Below, piece by piece: positions 1 to 7,760 of a stretch of DNA of 64,000 bases; the stretch's first letter is position 1, and each line of letters opens with the position of its first letter. The notes under the pieces are model-generated. The model was not told the origin of the DNA, did no database searches, and was given only the letters and a program-made list of their open reading frames with translations. Source of the stretch: Nonomuraea rubra (GTDB taxonomy: Bacteria; Actinomycetota; Actinomycetes; Streptosporangiales; Streptosporangiaceae); NCBI RefSeq assembly GCF_014207985.1, contig NZ_JACHMI010000001.1, forward strand, positions 10,151,001 through 10,215,000, given 5' to 3'. Made by a program: the position numbers and the translations under genes.

Positions 1-381
1 CTGGTCGCCAGGATCGCGGAGGCGGGGGAGATCCCCGCGCCCGCCCACACGGTGGGCGAGCACGTGCTGGTCAGGGGCGTGTGGCTGGCGCTGCCGCGGA
101 TCGAGAAGGCGCTGTCGCGGATCGACGGCGTGGCGGGGTGGGAGCTGGCGATCAGCCGGCAGGGGACGCTGGACACGGCGGTGCTCAAGGTCACGTTCGC
201 CAGGCGGAGCCTGGTCGGCAACCCCATGTGGAAGGGGCGGATCGAGCAGGCCGTGCGGGCGCTGACCCCCGTGTCGGTCGCCGTGGAGATCGTCCAGGAG
301 GTCTCCGAGACGCCGACGCCCGGCACCGTGAACGACCTGCGCGGCCACCACCTCGGAAGGGACAGAGCGCTCATCACCTGA
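1..381 (+). CDS. C-terminal part of a PaaK-like AMP-forming ligase (5' end outside window)
   Basis: The open frame enters from the left edge, so only the last 126 residues are seen. They resemble the C-terminal domain of phenylacetate-CoA ligase-type enzymes: a beta-rich stretch (LVRGVWLALPRIEKALSRI, then a paired strand ending in VLKVTF) followed by a helix and a VEIVQEV strand. The nucleotide-binding part would lie upstream. The stop is 13 bases before the FadD3-like start, so the two are probably co-transcribed. The family call rests on a short domain and could be another ANL-type ligase. Confidence 0.55.
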   Translation: MVARIAEAGEIPAPAHTVGEHVLVRGVWLALPRIEKALSRIDGVAGWELAISRQGTLDTAVLKVTFARRSLVGNPMWKGRIEQAVRALTPVSVAVEIVQEVSETPTPGTVNDLRGHHLGRDRALIT

Positions 382-394
382 CAAGGGGCAGCCG

Positions 395-1903
395 ATGGGA
401 TCGATGCCGGACTGGGGGACGCTCCCCCGCATGCTGCGTGACCAGGCCGAACGGCATCCCGATCAGCTCGTGGCCGCCGATCCCGCGGGCCCGCGGCTGA
501 CGCTGGCGGAGCTGCGGGAGGCGGCGTCCGGGGTCGCCCGCGGCCTCGTCGCGCTCGGCGTGCGGCCGGGTGACCGGGTGGCGATCTGGGGGGCGAACTC
601 GGCCCGCTGGGTGACCCACGCGTTCGGGATCTGGGACGCGGGAGCGGCGATCGTGCCGCTGTCGCCCCGCTACAAGGGCATCGAGGCCGCCCAGCTCATC
701 GAGAAGACGGGCGCGGGGGTGCTGATCGCGCAGGACTCCCTGGCCGGGTTGCTGCCGCCGCTGCCCGGGCTGCGGCACGTCGTCCCCGAGGTGCCCGCCG
801 CCGCGGAGGTGCCCGTACGGGAGGCCGAGGAGCGGGCACTGGCCGTACGGCCCGGCGACCTGTGCGAGATCATGTCCACCTCCGGCACCACCGGCACGCC
901 CAAGGGCGTGATGATCGACCACTCCCAGGTGCTGCGCGGCTACTGGGACTGGTCGGAGATCGTCACGCTGGACGAGCACGACCGGTATCCGGTGATCGCG
1001 CCGTTCAGCCACGGGTTCGGGCTCAACGCCGGGCTCGTCGCCTGCGTCCTGCGCCGGGCCACGATGATCCCGCTCGCGGTCTTCACCCCGGACGCGCTGA
1101 TGTCGCTGATCTCCGAGGAGCGGGTCACGGTGCTGGCCGGGCCGCCCACGCTGTTCCACCGGCTGCTGGACGAGCTCGACCGCGGAGCCTGGGACGTGTC
1201 GTCGCTGCGGGTGGCCATCTGCGGGGCCGCCGCCGTACCGGCCGGCCTGATCACGCGGCTGGTCGAGCAGGTCGGCCTGGAACGGATGATCAACGCGTAC
1301 GGGCTCATGGAGGGCACGGTCGTCTCCATGACGAGGGCGGGCGACCCCATCGACGTGATCGCGAACACCACCGGCAGGCCCGTGCCCGGCATCGAGGTGA
1401 AGGTGGTGGACGACGACGGCAAGCAGGTCGCGGCCGGCGAGCGCGGCGAGATCCTGCAGCGCGGCTACGGTGTGATGCGCGGTTACTGGGGCGAGCCGGC
1501 GCGCACGGCCGAGGTGATCGACGGGGACGGCTGGCTGCACACCGGCGACGTCGGCGTGCTGGACGAGGCGGGCAACCTGGCCATCGTGGACCGCAAGAAG
1601 GACCTGTACATCGTCAACGGGTTCAACGTCTCCCCGGCCGAGGTCGAGTCGCTGCTGCTGCGGGAGGGCTCGCTGGCGCAGGCCGCCGTCGTGGGCGTGC
1701 CCGACCCGGTCTCCGGCGAGTCGGGGGTGGCCTACGTCGTGCCCCGGCCGGGGATGGCGGCCGATCCCGCGGAGCTGGCGGCGTGGGCGCGCGCCAACAT
1801 GTCCGGCTACAAGGTGCCCAGGCGGATCGTCGTGGTGGACGCTCTGCCGACCAACGCCAACGGCAAGGTGGACAAGGTGGCACTGCGCCATCGCCCGGCG
1901 TAG
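395..1903 (+). CDS. fadD3: FadD3-like acyl-CoA ligase (AMP-forming), probable HIP-CoA synthetase
   Basis: A complete 502-residue ANL-superfamily ligase. Visible motifs are the P-loop STSGTTGTPKG near residue 163, the YGLMEG motif near 307, the GDVGVLDEAG and DRKKDLYIVNGFN hinge region near 385-410, and the NANGKVDK motif with the catalytic lysine near the C terminus. In mycobacteria FadD3 activates HIP, the propionate-bearing two-ring remnant of steroids, with CoA and ATP. That assignment is an inference from the presence of the other HIP genes in this window (fadE30, ipdF, echA20, ipdABC, fadA6, kstR2); the fold alone would fit many acyl-CoA ligases. The ATG has AAGGGG upstream. No KstR2-type operator is visible directly before it, so it is probably read from an upstream promoter. 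Confidence 0.8.
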   Translation: MGSMPDWGTLPRMLRDQAERHPDQLVAADPAGPRLTLAELREAASGVARGLVALGVRPGDRVAIWGANSARWVTHAFGIWDAGAAIVPLSPRYKGIEAAQLIEKTGAGVLIAQDSLAGLLPPLPGLRHVVPEVPAAAEVPVREAEERALAVRPGDLCEIMSTSGTTGTPKGVMIDHSQVLRGYWDWSEIVTLDEHDRYPVIAPFSHGFGLNAGLVACVLRRATMIPLAVFTPDALMSLISEERVTVLAGPPTLFHRLLDELDRGAWDVSSLRVAICGAAAVPAGLITRLVEQVGLERMINAYGLMEGTVVSMTRAGDPIDVIANTTGRPVPGIEVKVVDDDGKQVAAGERGEILQRGYGVMRGYWGEPARTAEVIDGDGWLHTGDVGVLDEAGNLAIVDRKKDLYIVNGFNVSPAEVESLLLREGSLAQAAVVGVPDPVSGESGVAYVVPRPGMAADPAELAAWARANMSGYKVPRRIVVVDALPTNANGKVDKVALRHRPA

Positions 1904-1945
1904 CGGAGTAGCGTGGAGGTACGCGCCTTTCGCCCGGGAGCCGCC

Positions 1946-3127
1946 ATGTTGCGCCTGCTCGCCGGTGAGGCCGCACGTAGGTTCGGGGGGCGCGCGGCCG
2001 TGGTCACCGGCTCTGCCCTGCTGTCCTTCGCCGACCTCGACCTGCTCTCCGACCAGGTCGCCGCCGGGCTCGCCCATCGCGGCACCCGCATCGGCGACGT
2101 CGTGGTGCTGGCGCTGCCCGACGGGCCCGAGTTCGTGATCTGCTACGTGGCCGCCGCCAAGATCGGCGCGGTCACCGCGGGCATCGGGGTCGAGCGCCCG
2201 GGGCTGCTGGCCGGCCTGGACCCCGCCCTGGTGATCACCGCGCCGAGCGTGCTGCCGCCGCTGCCGGGGCTGGACGTGGTGACGCTGCCCACCGATCGGG
2301 GCAGGCGCTCGCCGCAGGTGTACGACCCCGTCCGGCTCACCGGCCTGCGCAGGCCCGAGCCGCCCCCGCCGCCGTTCCCGCCCGACCCCGCGCGGCCCGT
2401 CGTGATCACGTTCACCGCGGGCAGGACGGGGCCGCCCAAGGGCGTGGTGTTCGGCAACCGCCAGCTGGAGGCCATCCGCGCCCACGGGGCCGGGCTCCGG
2501 TGGGGCACGGGGGACGCCAGGCTGGTGCCGTACCCGCTGGGGCAGCTCGGGTTCGCCACCCGGCTGCCGGTGTTCCTGCAGACCGGGCGGACCTGCCACG
2601 TCGTGCCCGAGTGGACGCCCGACGCGGTGCTGCGGGTGCTGCGCGAGCACAAGATCGGAGTGCTGCAGGGGAACCCGTACCAGCTGTCGCGCATCCTGGC
2701 CGCGGGCGAGGACCTGCCGGGGCTGGCGCTCATCCTGTGCAGCGGCGCCCCCGCCACACCGGCGCTGATCAGGGCGTTGCGCACCAGGTACGGCGTGCCT
2801 GTCTGCAACCGTTACAGCTGCACAGAAGCCGGGCTGGGCCTCGGCACCCGGCCCGACGACCCGCCCGAGGACGCGGAGCTCAGCGTGGGCAGGCCGCGCG
2901 CCGGCGTGGACGTGTCGATCAGGGACGCGGAGGGCCGCATGCTGCCCGCCGAGGACCAGGGTGAGGTGCTCCTCCGCTCGGATGCCGTCATGAGCGGTTA
3001 CGTTGGCAGGAGCCCCGATCATGCGGTATTCGCCAAGGACGGGTTCATCCGCACCGGCGACCGGGGATACATCGATCACACTGGCCGGTTGCGTCTGGTG
3101 GGACGTGTCGCACGTAGACCGGCATAG
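1946..3127 (+). CDS. Truncated adenylation-domain protein (AMP-binding, lacks C-terminal lysine domain)
   Basis: A 393-residue ANL-type protein. I start it at ATG 1946, which has GGGAG six bases upstream; an in-frame GTG at 1913 would add 11 residues. It has a degenerate P-loop (FTAGRTGPPKGVVF), a YSCTEAG motif and GDRGYIDHTGRLRLVGR. It ends immediately after this last motif, the hinge at which the mobile C-terminal domain normally begins. About 100 residues carrying the catalytic lysine are absent, and fprA starts 9 bases later. Such a protein could bind nucleotide or substrate but should not complete standard adenylation unaided. It may be decaying or work with a partner domain. Confidence 0.75.
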   Translation: MLRLLAGEAARRFGGRAAVVTGSALLSFADLDLLSDQVAAGLAHRGTRIGDVVVLALPDGPEFVICYVAAAKIGAVTAGIGVERPGLLAGLDPALVITAPSVLPPLPGLDVVTLPTDRGRRSPQVYDPVRLTGLRRPEPPPPPFPPDPARPVVITFTAGRTGPPKGVVFGNRQLEAIRAHGAGLRWGTGDARLVPYPLGQLGFATRLPVFLQTGRTCHVVPEWTPDAVLRVLREHKIGVLQGNPYQLSRILAAGEDLPGLALILCSGAPATPALIRALRTRYGVPVCNRYSCTEAGLGLGTRPDDPPEDAELSVGRPRAGVDVSIRDAEGRMLPAEDQGEVLLRSDAVMSGYVGRSPDHAVFAKDGFIRTGDRGYIDHTGRLRLVGRVARRPA

Positions 3128-3136
3128 GGAGGCGGC

Positions 3137-4438
3137 GTGACGTTGCACGTGGCGGTCATCGGGTCGGGCCCTGCCGGGATCTACACGGCCGAGGCACTGG
3201 TCAAGCAGTCGGCGGAGCCGGTCGAGGTCGATGTGATCGAACGGCTGCCGACCCCGTACGGGCTGGTCCGGTACGGGGTGGCGCCCGACCACACCTCGAT
3301 CAAGTCCATCGCGAACTACCTGCGCAGGGTGCTGGAGCTACCCCAGGTGCGCTTCCTCGGCGGCGTCACGCTCGGCTCCGACGTGTCGGTCGAGGACCTG
3401 CTCGGCGTCTACGACGCGGTGGTCTACTGCACGGGCGCGATGGTCGACAGGAAGCTCGGCATCCCGGGCGAGGACCTGCCGGGCAGCGTGGCCGCGACCG
3501 ACTTCGTGAACTGGTACTGCGGGCACCCCGACGTCGATCCCGCCCGGTTCACGCTCGACACCTCCGAGGTCGCCGTCATCGGGGTCGGGAACGTCGCCGT
3601 GGACGTCGTCCGCGTCCTGGCCAAGACCGCCGAGGAGCTGCGCGCCACCGACGTGCCCCACGAGGTGCTGCAGCGGCTCGGCGAGAGCGAGGTGAAGGCC
3701 ATCCACATGGTCGGGCGGCGCGGGCCCGAGCACGCCAAGTTCACCCTCAAGGAGCTGCGCGAGCTGGGCGAGCTGGCCAACGCCGACGTGTGCGTGCGCC
3801 CCGACGAGGCCGTCGTGCTGGGCGGCGACTTCCCGCGCCAGGTGCAGGGCAACATCAAGGTCCTCCAGGGGTGGGCGGACCGCGAGCCGGTGGGCCGCCC
3901 GCGCCGCCTCGACGTGCGCTTCTGGCTGCGGCCCGTGGAGATCCTCGGCACGGAGCGGGTCGAGGGGCTCAAGCTCGAACGCACCCGGCTGTCGGAGGAG
4001 GGGCGCGTGGTCGGCACCGGCGAGTTCGAGACGCTGCCGGTGGGCATGGTGCTGCGCTCGGTCGGTTACCAGAGCGTCCCGCTGCCCGGGGTGCCGTTCT
4101 CGGACCGCACGATGACCGTGCCGAACGAGGCGGGGCGGGTGCGCGATCGCGAGTACGTGGCAGGGTGGCTCAAACGCGGGCCCACCGGCGTGATCGGCAC
4201 CAACAAGTCCGACGCCGCGGAAACCGTCCGCACGCTGCTCGCCGACCTCGACGGGGGCGCGCGCGTGGGCTCCAGGGGCATCGACACGCTGCTGGCCGGG
4301 CGCGGGGTGCGGCCGATCACGTACGAGGAGTGGCTGGCCATCGAGGCGGCGGAGGCGGAGCTCGCCCGGTCGCTCAACCGTGGCGAACGCGTCAAGCTCG
4401 TCGGTCTGGAGGCCATGCTCCGTGCCTCGCGTCCCTGA
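3137..4438 (+). CDS. fprA: FprA-type NADPH-ferredoxin (adrenodoxin-like) reductase
   Basis: 433 residues of the adrenodoxin-reductase family. The N-terminal FAD-binding motif is IGSGPAGIYTAEAL; PTPYGLVRYGVAPDH follows, as is typical; the NADP-binding glycine motif GVGNVAVDVVRVL is near residue 150; the C-terminal GWLKRGPTGVIGTNK segment is also a family hallmark. The enzyme passes electrons from NADPH to small ferredoxins that feed cytochromes P450 and oxygenases, fitting a steroid-degrading host. Start is GTG with an AGGGAGG ribosome site. The end overlaps the next gene by 17 bases, implying one operon with the upstream ligases. Confidence 0.9.
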   Translation: MTLHVAVIGSGPAGIYTAEALVKQSAEPVEVDVIERLPTPYGLVRYGVAPDHTSIKSIANYLRRVLELPQVRFLGGVTLGSDVSVEDLLGVYDAVVYCTGAMVDRKLGIPGEDLPGSVAATDFVNWYCGHPDVDPARFTLDTSEVAVIGVGNVAVDVVRVLAKTAEELRATDVPHEVLQRLGESEVKAIHMVGRRGPEHAKFTLKELRELGELANADVCVRPDEAVVLGGDFPRQVQGNIKVLQGWADREPVGRPRRLDVRFWLRPVEILGTERVEGLKLERTRLSEEGRVVGTGEFETLPVGMVLRSVGYQSVPLPGVPFSDRTMTVPNEAGRVRDREYVAGWLKRGPTGVIGTNKSDAAETVRTLLADLDGGARVGSRGIDTLLAGRGVRPITYEEWLAIEAAEAELARSLNRGERVKLVGLEAMLRASRP

Positions 4439-5564
4439 CGGTTTCGCCGGGACGTACCGGCTGCAGCAGGCCCGCTACCCGGAGGCGCGCCCCGGCTGGC
4501 AGCCCGTGCACACCGTGTACGTGCCGGCCGACCGCTTCTCCGCCCGCACGGTCGCCGAGTGGGGCGGCCGGGCGTTGTCGCTGCTCAAGGCGCACCTGGC
4601 GGGCCCGGACGAGGTGGCCGAGGTCTTCGGCGTGCCCTCCGGGCTCGCCGCCGTGGTGCACGAGATGTTACTGCGCAAGCTGTCCACCGAGCCGGTCGAG
4701 GACCTGCGCGTCGACTTCGAGGACGGGTACGGCGTGCGGCCAGGCTCCGTCGAGGACGGCCACGTGACGCAGGCCGTCGAGGCGGTCGCCGCGATGCACG
4801 CGGCCGGAGCGCTGCCCCGGCGGTGGGGTCCCCGGGTGAAGTCGTTCGCCGACGGGGATCCCGAGCGGTCGATCCGCACGCTGCACGGCTTCGTGAGCGG
4901 CGTGGTGGGGCGGGTCGGCGAGCTGCCCGGCGGGTTCACGGTGACCTTTCCCAAGGTGCTGATGGAGGCCTATCTCGGGCAGTTCGCGGGCGTGCTGGAG
5001 GAGCTGGAGGCGGAGCTCGGGGTGCGGCTGCGGTTCGAGATGCAGGTGGAGGCGCCGCAGACGCTGCCGTTCCTGCGTGGCGAGCTGAACGAGTCGCTGG
5101 GCGGGCGGCTGGCGGCGGCGCACTTCGGGGTCTTCGACTACACGGCCGCGCTGGGGCTGCCGCCGCACGAGCAGCGGCTCGACCATCCGGCCTGCGACCA
5201 CGCGCGGCACGTCATGCAGACGGCGTTCGCGGGGACGGGGGTGGAGCTGTCGGACGGGTCGCTGGCCGCCTCGCCCGCCTCCGACCGTGCGGGCGATGTG
5301 CACGGGTTGTGGCGGCGGCACGCCGAGCTGGTCCGGCACTCGTTGCGGCATGGCTTCTACCAGGGGTGGGACATGCATCCGTCGCATCTGGTGAGCCGGT
5401 TCGCCACCGTCTACGCCTTCCATCTGGCCCGCTACGACTCCTACCGGGAGCGGGTGCTGGCCTGGGAGGAGCGGCGCTCGGCCGGGGGCGGGGTGATGGA
5501 CGAGCCCGCCACGATCCGCACCCTGGCGGCCGCCCTGCGCCGCGCGGACGCCGCCCTGCCTTGA
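4422..5564 (+). CDS. HpcH/HpaI aldolase-fold protein (DUF6986 type)
   Basis: 380 residues if started at GTG 4422, which has GGAGG nine bases upstream and lies inside the end of fprA. The sequence has the citrate-lyase/HpcH barrel look: DLRVDFEDGYG is the acidic metal-binding segment, and RFEMQVEAPQTLP and FGVFDYTAALG are barrel strands. It resembles the actinobacterial DUF6986 group, sometimes labelled phosphoenolpyruvate-binding or kinase proteins. The substrate is unknown. It would be a cytoplasmic, metal-dependent lyase or aldolase-like enzyme. A longer frame starting at 4380 is open but overlaps fprA deeply. Confidence 0.75.
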   Translation: MPRVPDGFAGTYRLQQARYPEARPGWQPVHTVYVPADRFSARTVAEWGGRALSLLKAHLAGPDEVAEVFGVPSGLAAVVHEMLLRKLSTEPVEDLRVDFEDGYGVRPGSVEDGHVTQAVEAVAAMHAAGALPRRWGPRVKSFADGDPERSIRTLHGFVSGVVGRVGELPGGFTVTFPKVLMEAYLGQFAGVLEELEAELGVRLRFEMQVEAPQTLPFLRGELNESLGGRLAAAHFGVFDYTAALGLPPHEQRLDHPACDHARHVMQTAFAGTGVELSDGSLAASPASDRAGDVHGLWRRHAELVRHSLRHGFYQGWDMHPSHLVSRFATVYAFHLARYDSYRERVLAWEERRSAGGGVMDEPATIRTLAAALRRADAALP

Positions 5565-5584
5565 CCCCTGACGGCCGGGTTCGG

Positions 5585-5648
5585 TCGCGTTCGGCCAGGG
5601 CACGCCACCGAGAGGTGGTTCAGTCGCGTTCGACCAGGGCACGCCACT
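5585..5648. repeat. Two 25-bp direct repeats at the 3' end of cutC
   Basis: TCGCGTTCGGCCAGGGCACG and five more bases at 5585-5609 recur at 5624-5648 with two mismatches. The second copy is the last codons of cutC, including its stop; the first lies just beyond the stop. It looks like a partial duplication of the gene end. Confidence 0.8.
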
Positions 5649-6300
5649 GGCGTACCAGGCGCCACTCGACCGGGTCCGACCAGCTCGACCGCACGGCGGA
5701 GCCGACGTGGAAGGCGCGGATGCCGTAGTCGAGCAGGGCGGGCACGTGCGCGGGCCGCAGGCCGCCGCCGGCCAGCACGATGGAGCCGTCGCCCGCGTCG
5801 GCGCGCGCCTTCAGCACGGGCAGCCCGTCCCCCACGCCGGTGGGCGCGCCGGAGGTGAGCACGGTGGCCAGGTTCGGCAGCAGTCGCACGGCCCGCCAGG
5901 CGGCCTGCACGTCGGCGGCGTGGTCGACGGCACGGTGGAACGTCCACGGCAGGGGCGAGACCGCGTGGATGAGCGCCTCGGTGGCGGTCAGATCCACGAC
6001 TCCCGCGCCGTCGAGGAACCCGAACACGAACCCGGCGGCCCCGGCCTGCTTGAGCGCCTTGGCGTCGCGGCTGAGCCGCTCGACGACGTCGGGGTCGGCG
6101 GCGAAGTTCGCGTCGCAGCGCAGCATCACCATCTGGGGCAGCGGGCACTCGGCCGCGATCGCGGCGACCGTCTCCGGGGACGGGGTGAGCCCATCGGCCG
6201 CCATGTCGGCCACGACCTCGAGTCGGTCGGCACCGCCCTGTTCGGCGGCCACGGCGTCGCGCACGTTGAGCGCGATCACCTCAAGGAGGGATCCGGTCAT
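5620..6300 (-). CDS. cutC: CutC family protein
   Basis: 226 residues of the CutC TIM-barrel family. Typical segments are EVIALNVRDAVAAEQGGADR at the N terminus, VMLRCDANF near residue 58, PWTFHRAVDH near 120, and a VLTSG and VLAGGGL pair later. CutC was linked to copper tolerance in E. coli, but its enzymatic role remains unclear, so the name implies family only. The gene stands alone and converges with the operon ending at 5564. Its 3' end is partly duplicated downstream of the stop. Confidence 0.88.
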   Translation of the reverse strand: MTGSLLEVIALNVRDAVAAEQGGADRLEVVADMAADGLTPSPETVAAIAAECPLPQMVMLRCDANFAADPDVVERLSRDAKALKQAGAAGFVFGFLDGAGVVDLTATEALIHAVSPLPWTFHRAVDHAADVQAAWRAVRLLPNLATVLTSGAPTGVGDGLPVLKARADAGDGSIVLAGGGLRPAHVPALLDYGIRAFHVGSAVRSSWSDPVEWRLVRQWRALVERD

Positions 6301-6423
6301 GTGGAGAGGTTATATGGCGCTTTGCGCACTAGTGTCAGAGAGTTGACCTCAGCCTTGGACTCCTGCCCTCCGGCCTGGACGCGGCCGGAGGGACGGACGA
6401 GCAGGCCGGTGTTCCCCCGCCCG

Positions 6424-7641
6424 CTACGGAGACCGCACCAGGCCCACACCCCGGTCGGCGACGTCGACTCCCGAGGCCAGCGGGCTGACGGTGGCGCAGG
6501 CGAGCAGCCGCGCGATGACCGTGGACGCGGTCGCCGGCAGCGGCGACTTCATCACTTCCTCCCACCACAGCGCCGCCACGCCCGCGACGTGCGGCGTGGC
6601 CATGCTCGTGCCGCTCAAGGAGCGCAGCCCGCCCCCGTTCCGGGCGGAGACCACACCCACCCCCGGGGCGCTGATCTGCGGGAAGGTGTTGGAGAAGGGC
6701 GCGATGACGAGACCGTTGCCCGTGGGTGACTGCCCCAGCGCGCCGACCGCGATGACGCCTTCCGCGGCGGCGGGCAGCGACACGGCGATCTCGAAGTCCG
6801 GGCCGTTCTGGCGCTCGCTCTCGTTCCCGGCGGCTGCCACGATGACGGTGCCGGGGCCGACCGCCCCGCGGGCCGACGCCATCCGCATGAGCGCGTCGAA
6901 GAGCCGCAGGTTCGCCCGGTACGCCTCCAGGGCGAGCGACGTGGCGAACCTCGGCTGCCGTCCCATGTCCACCAGCCGCTGCACCATGCCGGGGAAGTCG
7001 AACCCGAGGGACATCGAGATCACCTGGGCGCCCTGGTGCAGCGCCCACTCCATGCCGCGCAGCAGCCCTTCGGTGTCGCCGCTCCCGTCGTCGGCGAGCA
7101 CCTTGCCGATCGCCGCCCGGGTCACCCCCGGAGCGACGCCGATCCGCGTCCCCTCCACCGCCCGGCCGAAGATCGTGCCCGCGCAGTGCGTGCCGTGGCC
7201 CTGCTTGTCGCCCACGCCCGAGCCGCTGAAGTCCTCCTGGATCAGGGTCACGCCGGCGAAGGCGGGATGGGTGGCGTCGATGCCGGTGTCGAGCACGGCC
7301 ACGATCGTGTCGGCGCCCGTCCGTGTCGAGACGTCGGCGCCCACGGCCTTGACGCCCCACGTGACCGCGGCGGCGGTCGCCTCGGACTCGGCCCGGCCGT
7401 CGGCTCCGTCCTCGATCGGCTGGATGAGCATGGTCGGCATGACCGGAGCCACCGCCCGTACCTCCGGGTCGCGTGACATCTCCCGGAGCTCGTGCTTGCT
7501 GAGCTCGACCACCTCCACGTGCGGTTCGCTGCCGATGCCGAGCGCCAGTGGCGGCACCGGGCCGCCGGCCCGCGCCGACTCCAGCGGACTCGCCGTGCGC
7601 ACGCCGCTCAGGTCGCGCAACACGCTGTATCTCTCACCCAT
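6424..7641 (-). CDS. Cytoplasmic subtilisin-family (S8) serine protease
   Basis: 405 residues starting at ATG 7641; an open frame continues upstream but without subtilase sequence. The catalytic triad is clear: Asp in VAVLDTGID near 115, His in GHGTHCAG near 150, Ser in SGTSMATPHVAGVAALWWEE near 343, with AAAGNE as the oxyanion segment. The N-terminal 90 residues look like a short inhibitor-type prodomain. I see no signal peptide or membrane segment, so it should act inside the cell. It is downstream of, and on the same strand as, the NACHT, YcaO and peptide genes. It could cleave a cellular target or mature a peptide; neither is proven. Confidence 0.88.
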   Translation of the reverse strand: MGERYSVLRDLSGVRTASPLESARAGGPVPPLALGIGSEPHVEVVELSKHELREMSRDPEVRAVAPVMPTMLIQPIEDGADGRAESEATAAAVTWGVKAVGADVSTRTGADTIVAVLDTGIDATHPAFAGVTLIQEDFSGSGVGDKQGHGTHCAGTIFGRAVEGTRIGVAPGVTRAAIGKVLADDGSGDTEGLLRGMEWALHQGAQVISMSLGFDFPGMVQRLVDMGRQPRFATSLALEAYRANLRLFDALMRMASARGAVGPGTVIVAAAGNESERQNGPDFEIAVSLPAAAEGVIAVGALGQSPTGNGLVIAPFSNTFPQISAPGVGVVSARNGGGLRSLSGTSMATPHVAGVAALWWEEVMKSPLPATASTVIARLLACATVSPLASGVDVADRGVGLVRSP

Positions 7642-7760
7642 GGCTTTCCGCCTTCGCTCGACACCGTCCCACGGGAACTTGTGCCCCTGACCGGTTCCGC
7701 TGGTTGCCAAGCCATGCTGAAATACCGCAAAACAGGGCGCGCCCTTCCGCCACCCGCCGT

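Noticed and set aside
374..3292. 972-codon minus-strand frame
   Set aside because: Antisense to two clear ligases and fprA; the translation is Arg/Pro/His/Gly-rich with no domain.
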